From Roseomonas sp. (GTDB taxonomy: Bacteria; Pseudomonadota; Alphaproteobacteria; Acetobacterales; Acetobacteraceae), in the NCBI GenBank assembly GCA_028288745.1, contig JAQGHX010000178.1, positions 1-37,344 of the forward strand: a stretch of DNA of 37,344 nt, in the 5' to 3' direction. Both the position numbers and the translations under genes were made by a program. Shown here one piece after another: positions 1 through 9,010 of the stretch; positions within the stretch are counted from its first letter, which is position 1; each line of letters begins with the position of its first letter. The notes under the pieces were generated by a model. That model searched no databases, was not told where the DNA came from, and worked only from the letters and a program-made list of their open reading frames with translations.

Positions 1-2
1 GG

Positions 3-293
3 CTGCGCCCGGCGGTGCTCTCCCTGCAGGAACTGCTGGCCGAGCTGGCGCGGCGGCCGGAAGCGCTGCTGGACAGCCGCCGCTTCCTGAACATCCAGAT
101 CGACGGGCTGGAGCGTATCGCGGCGCGGCTGGGCGCGGGGGCGGAGCCGCCCGCCACGCTGGGCGCGCTGCTGGACGACATGACCCGTGGCAGCGCGCAA
201 CTGCGCGACCGCCTGCGCGCCGCCGAGAGCGAGGCGCTCGACATTCAGGTGAAGGTGCTGTCCGAACGGCTGCGCCAGGAAGGCTTTGCATGA
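3..293 (+). CDS. XpaC-like / 5-bromo-4-chloroindolyl phosphate hydrolysis family protein, C-terminal part (5' end outside window)
   Basis: Frame open from the window edge; helical C-terminus; ATGA overlap with the downstream TelA-family gene, its usual partner. Confidence 0.5.
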   Translation: MRPAVLSLQELLAELARRPEALLDSRRFLNIQIDGLERIAARLGAGAEPPATLGALLDDMTRGSAQLRDRLRAAESEALDIQVKVLSERLRQEGFA

Positions 294-1357
294 GCGACGA
301 ACTGACGACCCCCGCCGCGCCGCCGCCCGCCCGTGTGCGGGAACTGGCGGCCTCCATCGACCTGTCCGACCCCGGCACCATCCTGCGCTTCGGAGCGGAG
401 GCGCAGAACCGGGCCGCCAGTGCCGCCGATGCCATGCTGGGCGCCGCCCGCAACCAGTCCACCGGCGAGGCGGGCGAGGCGCTTTCGGGCCTGCTGGACA
501 CGCTGCGCGGCTTCGACGTCACCAAGCTGGCGGACAAGCCCGGGCTGCTGAACCGGCTGCTGGGCCGTGGCCGCGCCGAGGTGGGCGCCATCATGCACCG
601 CTACGAGACGGTGCGCGGGCAGATCGAGGCGATCGGCGACAAGCTGGACGGCCACCGCACCAAGCTGCTGGAGGATGTGGAGCGGCTGGACCGCCTCTAC
701 GCCGCCACGCTCGACTGGTTCCACGCCCTGGCCGAGCATATCGCGGCCGGCGAGACGGTGCTGGCCCGCACCGATGCCGAGGTCATTCCGGTGGCGGCGC
801 GGGAGGCCGAGACCTCGCCCGGCACCCTGGCCGCGCAGCGCGTGAACGACCTGCGCGCCGCGCGGGACGAGCTGGACCGCCGCGTGCACGACCTGCGCCT
901 GACGCGGCAGGTGGCGATGCAGTCGCTGCCCGGCATGCGGCTGATCCAGGAGAACGACAAGGCACTGGCTTCCAAGATCCATTCGGTGCTGGCCAATACG
1001 GTGCCGCTCTGGCGCACCCAGTTGGCGCAGGCGCTGGCCATCCACCGGATGCGCGAGGCCGGCGCCGCCGTGCGCGACGCCACCGACCTGACCAACAAGC
1101 TGCTCACCGCCAATGCCGAGACGCTGCGCGCCGGCAATGCCGAGGCGCGGGTGGAACTGGAACGCGGCGTGTTCGACATGGCGGCGGTGAAGCAGGCCAA
1201 TGCCGCGCTGGTCGCCACGCTGGAGGACACGGTCCGCATCGCGGCCGAGGGCCGCGCCGCGCGGCTGGCCGCCACCAAGGACCTGGCCCTGGCGGAGGAG
1301 CAGATCCGCAAGGCCCTGGCCGCCCACCGCGCCACGCCCCTGCCGCCCCCGCACTGA
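290..1357 (+). CDS. Toxic anion resistance protein, TelA family
   Basis: 355 aa all-helical protein with TelA-like segments (LLGRGRAEVGAIMHRYETVRGQIEAIGDKLDGHRTKLLEDVERLDRLY); overlaps upstream gene. Confidence 0.8.
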   Translation: MSDELTTPAAPPPARVRELAASIDLSDPGTILRFGAEAQNRAASAADAMLGAARNQSTGEAGEALSGLLDTLRGFDVTKLADKPGLLNRLLGRGRAEVGAIMHRYETVRGQIEAIGDKLDGHRTKLLEDVERLDRLYAATLDWFHALAEHIAAGETVLARTDAEVIPVAAREAETSPGTLAAQRVNDLRAARDELDRRVHDLRLTRQVAMQSLPGMRLIQENDKALASKIHSVLANTVPLWRTQLAQALAIHRMREAGAAVRDATDLTNKLLTANAETLRAGNAEARVELERGVFDMAAVKQANAALVATLEDTVRIAAEGRAARLAATKDLALAEEQIRKALAAHRATPLPPPH

Positions 1358-1452
1358 TACCCTGGCGCCCGGCGCCCCAGGGTGGGGTGCCGCGTGCTTG
1401 ACTTGGGGCCGAATTCACCTCCTGGTGCCCGCTTCGTTACGGAGAACGTAAA

Positions 1453-2856
1453 TTGTTAGCCGTTGCCGAGGCCGTCCGCGCTGACGAGCCCTTCGTTCCG
1501 CCCTATCCGCACCGCCACGCCAAGGTGCCGCCGCTCCTGGAACTCCTGCGGCTGCTGCGCACGTCGTTCCTTGATGTCTGGCCCCAGTCGAGCTTCGAGC
1601 TGGAGTTCCTCCAGAGCCGCGTGCTGTTCCGCGACATCTTCATTTGCAACAGCCCGGCGACGGTGCAGGAAGCCTTCGTCGACGAGGCCGCCACCTACCA
1701 GCGGAAATCGCCCCAGATGCGGCACGCGCTGAAGCCCCTGCTGGGCGACGGGCTGTTCATCAGCGACGGGCCGGTCTGGCAGGAGCGGCGGCGGATGGTC
1801 GCGCCCGTCACGCATGTCTCGCGCCTCGCCTCGCTAACGCCGCCGATCACCGAGGCCGCGGCGGAACGCGCGGTGGAGTGGGCCGCGCGCGACCCGGCCG
1901 AGCCGCTGGATATGCTGGCCGAGATGGGCCACCTGACGGCGCAGATCATCGGCCGCACCATCTTCGGCCGGCGCCTGGGCTCCGCTTCCGCCGCCGGGAT
2001 CGTGCAGGCCTTCGCGGAATACCAGCGCGTGGTGCGGCAGACCGACCTGTTCTCCCTGCTGGGCCTGCCGGACTGGATGCCGCGCCGCCAGCCGCGCCGC
2101 GCCCGCCTGGCGGCCCGGCGGATCGACGTCATCCTGGAGGGGCTGGTCGACAACGTGCTGTCCGCCGAGGGGCGGCAGGAGGCCAGCCTCATCCGGGACA
2201 TGGCGGAGGGCGTGAACCCCCTGAACGGCCGGACCATGGACCGCGCCGCCATCCGCCACGAGGCCGCCGTGCTGTTCATGGCGGGCCATGAGACCACCGC
2301 CAATACCCTGGCCTGGGCCTGGTACCTGCTGAGCCAGTCGCCCGCCACCGCCGCCCGGCTGCGGGCGGAGGCCGATGCGCTGCAAGGCCGCCCGGCCGGC
2401 TTCGCGGACCTGCCCCGGCTGCCCTATACCCGCGCCGTGGTGGAGGAGACGCTGCGCCTCTACCCGCCCGTGCCCCTGCTGGCGCGGGAGGCGCTGCGCG
2501 ATGGCGAGCTTGCCGGTCGCAAGGTGCGCAAGGGCTCGCTGGTGATGGCCGTGCCCTGGCTGCTGCACCGCCACCGCAAGCTGTGGTCGCAGCCCGACGC
2601 CTTCATCCCCGAGCGCTTCCTGCCGGGGGGCGAGGCCGCGAGCAAGCCGCGCTATACCTGGATTCCCTTCGCCATCGGGCCGCGCGTCTGCACCGGCGCG
2701 GCCTTCGGGCTGACCGAGGCGGTGCTGTGCCTCGCGACCCTCTCGGCCGGTTTCGCGCCCCGGCTGGTGCCGGGCACGGAGGTCCGCCCGGTCTGCCGCC
2801 TGACGCTGCGCCCGGGGGATTCGCTGCCCATGCTGCTGGACCGCCGCCATGCCTGA
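1453..2856 (+). CDS. Cytochrome P450 (TTG start)
   Basis: I-helix AGHETT, EETLRLYPPVP (ExxR), heme loop FAIGPRVCTGAAFG. Confidence 0.95.
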   Translation: MLAVAEAVRADEPFVPPYPHRHAKVPPLLELLRLLRTSFLDVWPQSSFELEFLQSRVLFRDIFICNSPATVQEAFVDEAATYQRKSPQMRHALKPLLGDGLFISDGPVWQERRRMVAPVTHVSRLASLTPPITEAAAERAVEWAARDPAEPLDMLAEMGHLTAQIIGRTIFGRRLGSASAAGIVQAFAEYQRVVRQTDLFSLLGLPDWMPRRQPRRARLAARRIDVILEGLVDNVLSAEGRQEASLIRDMAEGVNPLNGRTMDRAAIRHEAAVLFMAGHETTANTLAWAWYLLSQSPATAARLRAEADALQGRPAGFADLPRLPYTRAVVEETLRLYPPVPLLAREALRDGELAGRKVRKGSLVMAVPWLLHRHRKLWSQPDAFIPERFLPGGEAASKPRYTWIPFAIGPRVCTGAAFGLTEAVLCLATLSAGFAPRLVPGTEVRPVCRLTLRPGDSLPMLLDRRHA

Positions 2857-3718
2857 GCAGGCCGCCCCGCGCGCCCTGCTGCGCTGGCTGGACACGCGCA
2901 AGGACATGGCGCTGCACGCGGGGATGCGGTTGCTGCCGACCCCGGCGGTGTCGGCGATGGGGGCGGGGCTGGCATGGCTCGGCTCCCATGCCCGGCAGAA
3001 GGCCAAGATCGAACGCTCGATGCGCGCGCTGGAATGGCTGCGGCCGGAGTTGGACGAGGCAGGGCGGCGGCGCTTCGCCATGGCCAACCTGCGACATGCG
3101 GGGCGCTCGCTGGCGGAATTCTCCTGCCTGCACCGGCTGGGGGCGGAAGGGCGCATCGAGGTGGAGGGGCGGGAGAACGTCACCGCGCCCAATGCCATCC
3201 TGGCGCTGCTGCATCTCGGCAACTGGGAGTCGATGATGCCCGCCATCCTCGGCATCGGGATGCGGGTGCACAGCATCTATCAGCCCCCCGCCAGCGCCGC
3301 GCAACTGGCCATCGCCACCCGCGTGCGGCGGTCGCTGGGCAATGACGCCATCCCGGCCTCGACCATGGCGCCCCGGCAGGCCCTGCGGCTGCTGGAGCGG
3401 GGCGACACCACCATCGGCATCTTCATGGACGAGTACAAGAACGGCCGCGTCAACGGCCCCGCCTTCGGGCGGCCGCCGGCGAAGGGCGGCAACATGGCCA
3501 TGGCGTTGCGGCTGGCCATGAAGGCCGGCGTGCCGCTGGTGCCGGCCTATATGCTGCGCCTGCCTGGGCCCCGGTTCCGCGCGCATTTCCTGCCGGCCCT
3601 GCCGCTGACCGGGGATCTGGCGGCGGACCAGGCGGCGCTGGAGGCGGTGATCGAACCCGTCATCCGCCGCCACCTGGACCAGTGGCTGATGCTCTACGCC
3701 TTCCGGCCGGACCGCTGA
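2849..3718 (+). CDS. LpxL/HtrB-like lysophospholipid/lipid A acyltransferase
   Basis: HLGNWE (HX4D/E) motif, FMDEYKNGRVNGPAFGRPP segment; 8-nt overlap with the P450 gene. Confidence 0.85.
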   Translation: MPEQAAPRALLRWLDTRKDMALHAGMRLLPTPAVSAMGAGLAWLGSHARQKAKIERSMRALEWLRPELDEAGRRRFAMANLRHAGRSLAEFSCLHRLGAEGRIEVEGRENVTAPNAILALLHLGNWESMMPAILGIGMRVHSIYQPPASAAQLAIATRVRRSLGNDAIPASTMAPRQALRLLERGDTTIGIFMDEYKNGRVNGPAFGRPPAKGGNMAMALRLAMKAGVPLVPAYMLRLPGPRFRAHFLPALPLTGDLAADQAALEAVIEPVIRRHLDQWLMLYAFRPDR

Positions 3719-3722
3719 AGCG

Positions 3723-4184
3723 TCAGTCCAGGATGCGGATGACGGCCTCGATTTCGACCGGCACGTTGCTGGGCAGCGAGCCCATGCCGACGGCCGAGCG
3801 CGCGTGGCGCCCGCGTTCGCCCAGCACCTCGACCAGCAGCTTCGAGCAGGCGTCGATCACCTGCGGCTGCTGGCCGAAATCGGGCGCCGCGTTGACCATG
3901 CCGAAGATCTTCAGGAACTCCACCTTCTCCAGGCTGCCGGCGGCGGCCTTGGCGACGGAGAGGATATGCAGCGCGCAAAGCTCGGCGGCCTTCTGCGCTT
4001 CCTCGATGCTCAGCGCGCCGCCCACCTTGCCCACGGTCAGCGAGCCATCGGCATGGCGCGGCACCTGGCCGGAGATATAGGCGACGTCGCCCGCGCGGCG
4101 GAACGGCACATAGGCGAAGAGCGGCTTGCCCAGGACGGGCAGCGTATGGCCCAGCGCGGCGAGGCGGCTTTCGGAATCCATCAT
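3723..4184 (-). CDS. RidA (YjgF/YER057c/UK114) family protein
   Basis: FRRAGDVAYISGQVP...GSLEKVEFLKIFGMVNAAPDF...GERGRHARSAVGMGSLPSNVPVEIEAVIRI. Confidence 0.9.
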   Translation of the reverse strand: MMDSESRLAALGHTLPVLGKPLFAYVPFRRAGDVAYISGQVPRHADGSLTVGKVGGALSIEEAQKAAELCALHILSVAKAAAGSLEKVEFLKIFGMVNAAPDFGQQPQVIDACSKLLVEVLGERGRHARSAVGMGSLPSNVPVEIEAVIRILD

Positions 4185-4192
4185 TCTATCCT

Positions 4193-5248
4193 TTAAACGG
4201 TACGGCCACGGGCGGCGACGTCCACAAACCCCTCGAACCGGCCGCCGCGCGCGAGGGCGACGCGGTCATGCAGGTTGCTGACGGGGCAGACATGGTTGGG
4301 CACGATGCGCAGGCGCTCGCCCACCTCGGGCTTGCGGGCGCAGGCGCTGAGGTCGAGCATCCCGTGCTCCTCGCTGATCCGGTCCAGCTTCGCCTCCGGG
4401 TATTCCAGGACGTAGCCGTAGCCTTCGGCCTGGCCTGCCGGCATGATGTCGCCGGCGAAGCTCTTGCTGCCGGCATCGATGATGCCACGGTCGGCTTCCG
4501 GCCGGCTGATGACCGTGACATGCAGCGTCAGGGCGCAATCGGCCCAGGTGGCGGCGCCGGCGGCCACCATCATGCGGTCGTTGTAGATGTAGGTGCCGAC
4601 GCGCAACTCGTTGACCGGGGCGAGTTCATGCGTGCGCAGCGCCTTCGGGCTGCCGCCGCCGGAGAGCACGGCGGGCTCCAGCCCCTCGGCGCGCAGCCGG
4701 GGCAGGGCCTCGGCCAGAAAGGCGGCACTGGCGGCGCTGGTGGGATAGGTCATCAGCCCGTCGAAGCGCAGGCCGGGGGTCGCGGCGGCCTCGCGCGCCA
4801 GCGCCACGGCCTCGTCCACCGTCATCACGCCACTGCGCCGGTTGCCGCTGTCGAATTCCACCACGACGCCGATCTCGTGCCCGTGCCGCGCGGCGCGGGC
4901 CAGGGTGGCGAGGCCCGCGCGGCTGTCGGCGGCCACGCGCATCCGCACCCGGGCGGCCAGCGCGGCCAGGCGTTCGGCCTTGGCCTCGCCGATCAGGGGG
5001 TAGCTGATGAAGATGTCGTCGAGGCCGGCATCGGCCATCACCTCGGCCTCGCCCAGCTTTTGGCAGGTGATGCCGCGCGCACCGAGTTCCACCTGCCGCT
5101 TCGCGAGCGCGGGCAGCTTGTGGGTCTTGATATGCGGGCGCAGCGCCAGCCCATGCGCATCGGCATAGGCCTGCATCCGCGCCATATTGGCTTCGGCGAT
5201 GTCGAGGTCGACCACCGGGACGGGGGTTTCGAGGGCGGCGAGATCCAT
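4193..5248 (-). CDS. DSD1 family PLP-dependent enzyme (D-threonine aldolase / D-serine or 3-hydroxyaspartate dehydratase-like, alanine racemase fold)
   Basis: N-terminal TPVPVVDLDIAEANMARMQAYADAHGLALRPHIKTHKLPALAKRQVELGARGITCQKLGEAEVM; C-terminal metal-binding-like VPNHVCPVSNLHD. Confidence 0.92.
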   Translation of the reverse strand: MDLAALETPVPVVDLDIAEANMARMQAYADAHGLALRPHIKTHKLPALAKRQVELGARGITCQKLGEAEVMADAGLDDIFISYPLIGEAKAERLAALAARVRMRVAADSRAGLATLARAARHGHEIGVVVEFDSGNRRSGVMTVDEAVALAREAAATPGLRFDGLMTYPTSAASAAFLAEALPRLRAEGLEPAVLSGGGSPKALRTHELAPVNELRVGTYIYNDRMMVAAGAATWADCALTLHVTVISRPEADRGIIDAGSKSFAGDIMPAGQAEGYGYVLEYPEAKLDRISEEHGMLDLSACARKPEVGERLRIVPNHVCPVSNLHDRVALARGGRFEGFVDVAARGRTV

Positions 5249-5253
5249 GGCGG

Positions 5254-5916
5254 CTACTCCTGACGCACATAGCGCGCGCGGTCGATGCCGTGGCGCTGCT
5301 GCAACTTGTCATAGAAGGTCTGGCGCGGAATGCCGAGGGCCTGGAGCGTCGCGCACACATCGCCGCCCTGGGCTTCCAGCGCCCCGGTGAAGGCGCCGGG
5401 CTCGTGGCCGAACAACTTGCTCTCGATCACCGTCTCCGGCAGCGCGCCGCAATTCAGCGCGACGAAGGGGCGGGTGGCACGGCGGCTCCAGCGGTGCAGC
5501 AGGTTGGAGACCACTTCCTTGCCGGTGCCGGTCTCGCCCGCCACCGGCACGCCGGCACCGGCACCGGCACCGGCACCGGCACCGGCATCGGCGACATGGC
5601 GCAGGGTGCGGCGCAGGCGCTGCATGGCGGGGGTCTCGCCCAGCAGCAGCAGCACGTCGTCCCCGTCGCCGGCGGCGGCCTCGCTCAGGCGGCGCTTCTC
5701 CGGCACCAGGCGGCGCTTCTCCAGCGCGCGGCGCAGGCTCGCCAGCAGGGCCTCCGGCGCATAGGACTGGGGGATGAAGCCGTAGACGGCCTCGCGCATC
5801 GCCTCCACCGCCATCGGGATGTTGCCATGGTCCGTGACCAGGATGGCCGGCAGGTCCGGGTCCATCCGCTTCAGCCGGCGGAACAACTGGAAGCCGTCCG
5901 TCCGCGCCATGCGCAC
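5254..5916 (-). pseudogene. NtrC/DctD-type sigma-54 activator remnant: truncated receiver, N-terminal part of AAA+ domain, Fis-type HTH; core of AAA+ domain deleted in frame
   Basis: DGFQLFRRLKRMDPDLPAILVTDHG (receiver), GETGTGKE (Walker A), ESKLFGHEPGAFTGA then directly LEAQGGDVCATLQALGIPRQTFYDKLQQRHGI (Fis HTH); no Walker B, sensor or arginine-finger region. Confidence 0.85.
5553..5588. repeat. CGGCAC hexanucleotide tandem repeat (5 perfect units plus 1 CGGCAT)
   Basis: Direct reading: cggcac x5 then cggcat; encodes an Ala-Gly run on the minus strand. Confidence 0.95.
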
Positions 5917-5967
5917 GTCCCGCTGCGGGACCCGGCCGGCGCCGTCGTCACCGCCGCCGAATAGACC

Positions 5968-6801
5968 CTACCGGGCGGACGTGGCCTCCATGGCGGCGCC
6001 CGCCCGGCGCAAGGCCGGGTCGAATGGGTTGAGGCGGGCGGCGATGGCCGCGGCTTCCTGCCGCAGCAGCCCGGCCACGAATTCGCGCCGTGCCGGGCCC
6101 AGCCGGTCCGTCGTGGTGCCGATGCTCAGCGCCGCCACCGCATGGCCATCCGCGCCCATCACCGGTACGCCCAGCCCCGCCATGCCGGGCAGGATGCCGT
6201 AGGCGGCGCAGAATCCCTCCCGCCGCACCCGCGCCAGTTCCGCCCGCAAGGCGGCCTCGTCCGCGCCGCCGAATTCCTCGATGCGGGGCAGGTTATGGCG
6301 GATGATTTCGGCCTGCTCCTCGGCCGGCAGCCAGGCCAGGATGGCGGTGGAACCCTGGCCGACGCCCAGCGGCACCCGCCCGCCGATATCCCCGGTGAAG
6401 GAGCGGATCGGCAGCGGCCCGGCGCTGCGGTCGATGCAGACGGCGTCATGGCCGTTGCGCACCATCAGAAACACGGTCTCGCCCAGCTCCGCCGTCAGCC
6501 GCAGCAGGCCAGGGCGGCAGAGGTCGCGCAGGCCGGCACCCTGGCCCGCCTTCGCCGCCAGCAGGAACAGCGGCAGCCCGAGCCGGTAGCGGTGCACGGC
6601 GGCATCGTGCTCGACGAACCCTTCGGCCACCAGGACGCGCAGGATGCGGTGGGCGCTGGGGCGCGGCATGCCGGTGGCATCGGCGATGCCGCTCAGGCGC
6701 AGGCCCGGGTGGTCGGCCTCGCCCAGCAGCCGGAGGATCCGCAGGGCCCGTGGCAGGCTACCGGTGACGTCCATCATACGCTCATCGCCCATGCTTATCA
6801 C
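5968..6801 (-). CDS. IclR family transcriptional regulator
   Basis: N-terminal wHTH SLPRALRILRLLGEADHPGLRLSGIADATGMPRPSAHRILRVLVAEGFVEHD; C-terminal IclR effector domain. GTG 6801 or ATG 6792 start. Confidence 0.93.
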   Translation of the reverse strand: MISMGDERMMDVTGSLPRALRILRLLGEADHPGLRLSGIADATGMPRPSAHRILRVLVAEGFVEHDAAVHRYRLGLPLFLLAAKAGQGAGLRDLCRPGLLRLTAELGETVFLMVRNGHDAVCIDRSAGPLPIRSFTGDIGGRVPLGVGQGSTAILAWLPAEEQAEIIRHNLPRIEEFGGADEAALRAELARVRREGFCAAYGILPGMAGLGVPVMGADGHAVAALSIGTTTDRLGPARREFVAGLLRQEAAAIAARLNPFDPALRRAGAAMEATSAR

Positions 6802-6817
6802 TTAACTAACCAGTTTG

Positions 6818-6832
6818 TTCCGTATATCGGAA
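6818..6832. promoter_or_regulatory. Candidate IclR-family operator TTCCG-TATAT-CGGAA
   Basis: Perfect 5-bp inverted repeat in the divergent iclR/hyuA intergenic region, 17 bp upstream of the GTG start of iclR. Confidence 0.55.
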
Positions 6833-6937
6833 TTTCAGCGCGATAACTGTCACCAAGTGGAATTTTATCTTGCCGTCCCCGCATCCTGGCGAAAGGATCA
6901 CGGGCAGGGCGGTGCGGTGCCGCGGGGAGGCTTCAGC

Positions 6938-9010
6938 ATGGCGCGTTGGCGGGTCGGGGTGGATTCAGGCGGCACCTTCACGGATGTCTGCCTGTTCGAC
7001 GAGGATGACGGCCGGGTCGAAGTCTGGAAGGTCTCCTCCACGCCGGACGACCCCTCGCGCGGCATCGCCCAGGGTGTCGAGGAAGGCCTGCGGCGGGTGG
7101 CGCCGGAGGCCGGCGACCAGCCCGGCGCGCCCGTCACCTATTTCGGCCACGGCACCACCGTCGCGACCAACGCGCTGATCCAGCATCGCGGCGTGAAGAC
7201 CGGCCTGGTCACCACGGACGGCTTCCGCGACCTGCTGGAGATCGGCCGCCAGAAGCGCCCCGACCTCTATGACATGGAGGCCGACAAGCCGCCCGTCCTG
7301 GTCCCGCGCGACCTGCGCCACGAGGTGCCGGAACGCGTGCGCCACGATGGCGCCATCGACACGGCGCTGGACGAGGCCAAAATGCGCGAGGCCGCCATCG
7401 CGCTGCGCGAGGCGGGCGTGAAGGCGGTGGCGGTCTCCTTCCTCTACGGCTTCATCCGGCCGGAGCATGAGCGGCGCGCCGTCGAGATCCTGCGCGAGGA
7501 GCTGCCCGACGCCTTCATCAGCGCCGGCCACGAGATCGCGCCGGAGTTCCGCGAGTACGAGCGGCTCTCGACCGTGGTGCTGAACGCCTATCTCGGCCCC
7601 GTCATGCGCAGCTATATCGAGCGCCTGACGCCGCGGCTGGAGGCGCTGGGCATAACCGCCGCGCCGCACCTGACGCAATCCAATGGCGGCGTCATCAGTT
7701 TCGCGGCGGCGGCGGGGCTGCCGGTGCGCACCGTGCTCTCCGGCCCCTCGACCGGCGTGGTCGGCGCGCAGGCGATCGGCCGGCTGGCGGGGTTCGAGGA
7801 CCTCATCACCTTCGACATGGGCGGCACCAGCACCGATGTGGCGCTGTTGCAGGGCGGGCAGTGCCGCCTGACCAGCGAGGCCGTGGTGCATGGCTACCCG
7901 ATCAAGGCGCCGATGCTGGACATCCACACGGTGGGCGCCGGTGGCGGTTCCATCGCCTATGTCGATGCCGGCGGGCTGCTGAAGGTCGGGCCGCGCAGCT
8001 GCGGCGCCTTCCCCGGCCCCGTCTGCTACGACAAGGGCAGCACCGAGCCCGCGACGACCGATGCCAATGTGGTGCTGCAGACGCTGAACCCCGAATTCCT
8101 GCTGGGGGGCCGCATGGCCGTGCGGCAGGACCTCGCGAAGGAATCCATCGCCCGGCTGGCGGAGCAACTGGGCCTCGGCGTGATGGAGACGGCGCAGGGC
8201 ATCCTCTCCGTCGTCACCGCCAATATGGCGCGCGCCATCCGGGTGATTTCGGTGCAGCGCGGCCATGACCCGCGCGACTATACGCTGATGGCCTTCGGCG
8301 GCGCGGGGCCGCTGCACGCGGCGCGGCTGGCCAAGGAACTGGACATGAAGCGCGTGCTGGTGCCGCGCAACCCCGGCATCCTCTGCGCCATGGGCCTGCT
8401 GCTGACCGACCTGCGCGCCGATTTCGCCGCCACCCGGCTGCTGCCGCTGGTGCCTGGATCGGTGGCCGATATCGCCCAGGGCTTCGAGACCCTGACCGCC
8501 CGCGCCGCCGAGTGGTTCGTGCATGAGGAGATCACGCCAGAGAACCGGCAGGTCACCCGCACCGCCGACATGCGCTATGCCGGGCAGAATTACGAACTGG
8601 CGGTGCCGCTGCCGGAAGGGCCTGTCACGCCGGCGACGCTCACCGCGCTGGCCGCCGGTTTCGAGGACCTGCACCGCCAGCGCTACGGCTTCATCGCCGA
8701 GGGCGAGGCCGTGCAGGTGGTCACCCTGCGCCTGGAGGCGACGGGACTGGTGCGCAAGGCCGTGCTCACCCGCCACCCGGATGCAGGGCCTGATGCGGCT
8801 CGCGCCATCATCGGCCAGCGCCCCGTCTGGTTCCCCGAGGCACGGGATTTCGTGACCACCCCGATCTACAGCCGGGACGAGCTGAAGCCCGGAAACTACT
8901 TCGCCGGCCCCGCCATCGTCGAGCAGATGGACACCACCACCGTGGTGCCGCCGGGCATGAACGTGCGCGTGGACCCTTACCTGAACCTGATTCTGGAGGT
9001 CGCGGCATGA
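6938..9010 (+). CDS. Hydantoinase/oxoprolinase (HyuA) subunit, copy 1
   Basis: MARWRVGVDSGGTFTDVCLF, HGTTVATNALIQHRG, FDMGGTSTDVALL, GPLHAARLAKEL; internal ATG preferred over 6815. Confidence 0.95.
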   Translation: MARWRVGVDSGGTFTDVCLFDEDDGRVEVWKVSSTPDDPSRGIAQGVEEGLRRVAPEAGDQPGAPVTYFGHGTTVATNALIQHRGVKTGLVTTDGFRDLLEIGRQKRPDLYDMEADKPPVLVPRDLRHEVPERVRHDGAIDTALDEAKMREAAIALREAGVKAVAVSFLYGFIRPEHERRAVEILREELPDAFISAGHEIAPEFREYERLSTVVLNAYLGPVMRSYIERLTPRLEALGITAAPHLTQSNGGVISFAAAAGLPVRTVLSGPSTGVVGAQAIGRLAGFEDLITFDMGGTSTDVALLQGGQCRLTSEAVVHGYPIKAPMLDIHTVGAGGGSIAYVDAGGLLKVGPRSCGAFPGPVCYDKGSTEPATTDANVVLQTLNPEFLLGGRMAVRQDLAKESIARLAEQLGLGVMETAQGILSVVTANMARAIRVISVQRGHDPRDYTLMAFGGAGPLHAARLAKELDMKRVLVPRNPGILCAMGLLLTDLRADFAATRLLPLVPGSVADIAQGFETLTARAAEWFVHEEITPENRQVTRTADMRYAGQNYELAVPLPEGPVTPATLTALAAGFEDLHRQRYGFIAEGEAVQVVTLRLEATGLVRKAVLTRHPDAGPDAARAIIGQRPVWFPEARDFVTTPIYSRDELKPGNYFAGPAIVEQMDTTTVVPPGMNVRVDPYLNLILEVAA

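Noticed and set aside
5955-5968. 14-nt string GCCGAATAGACCCT shared between plus strand near 5955 and minus strand near 22610
   Set aside because: A single 14-mer match in 37 kb of compositionally biased DNA is expected by chance and both cases are ordinary stop-codon contexts; flanks do not align
6815-6937. N-terminal extension of the hyuA1 ORF
   Set aside because: Lies across the IclR-type palindrome and promoter region; the internal ATG 6938 with GGGGAGG upstream gives the canonical N-terminus
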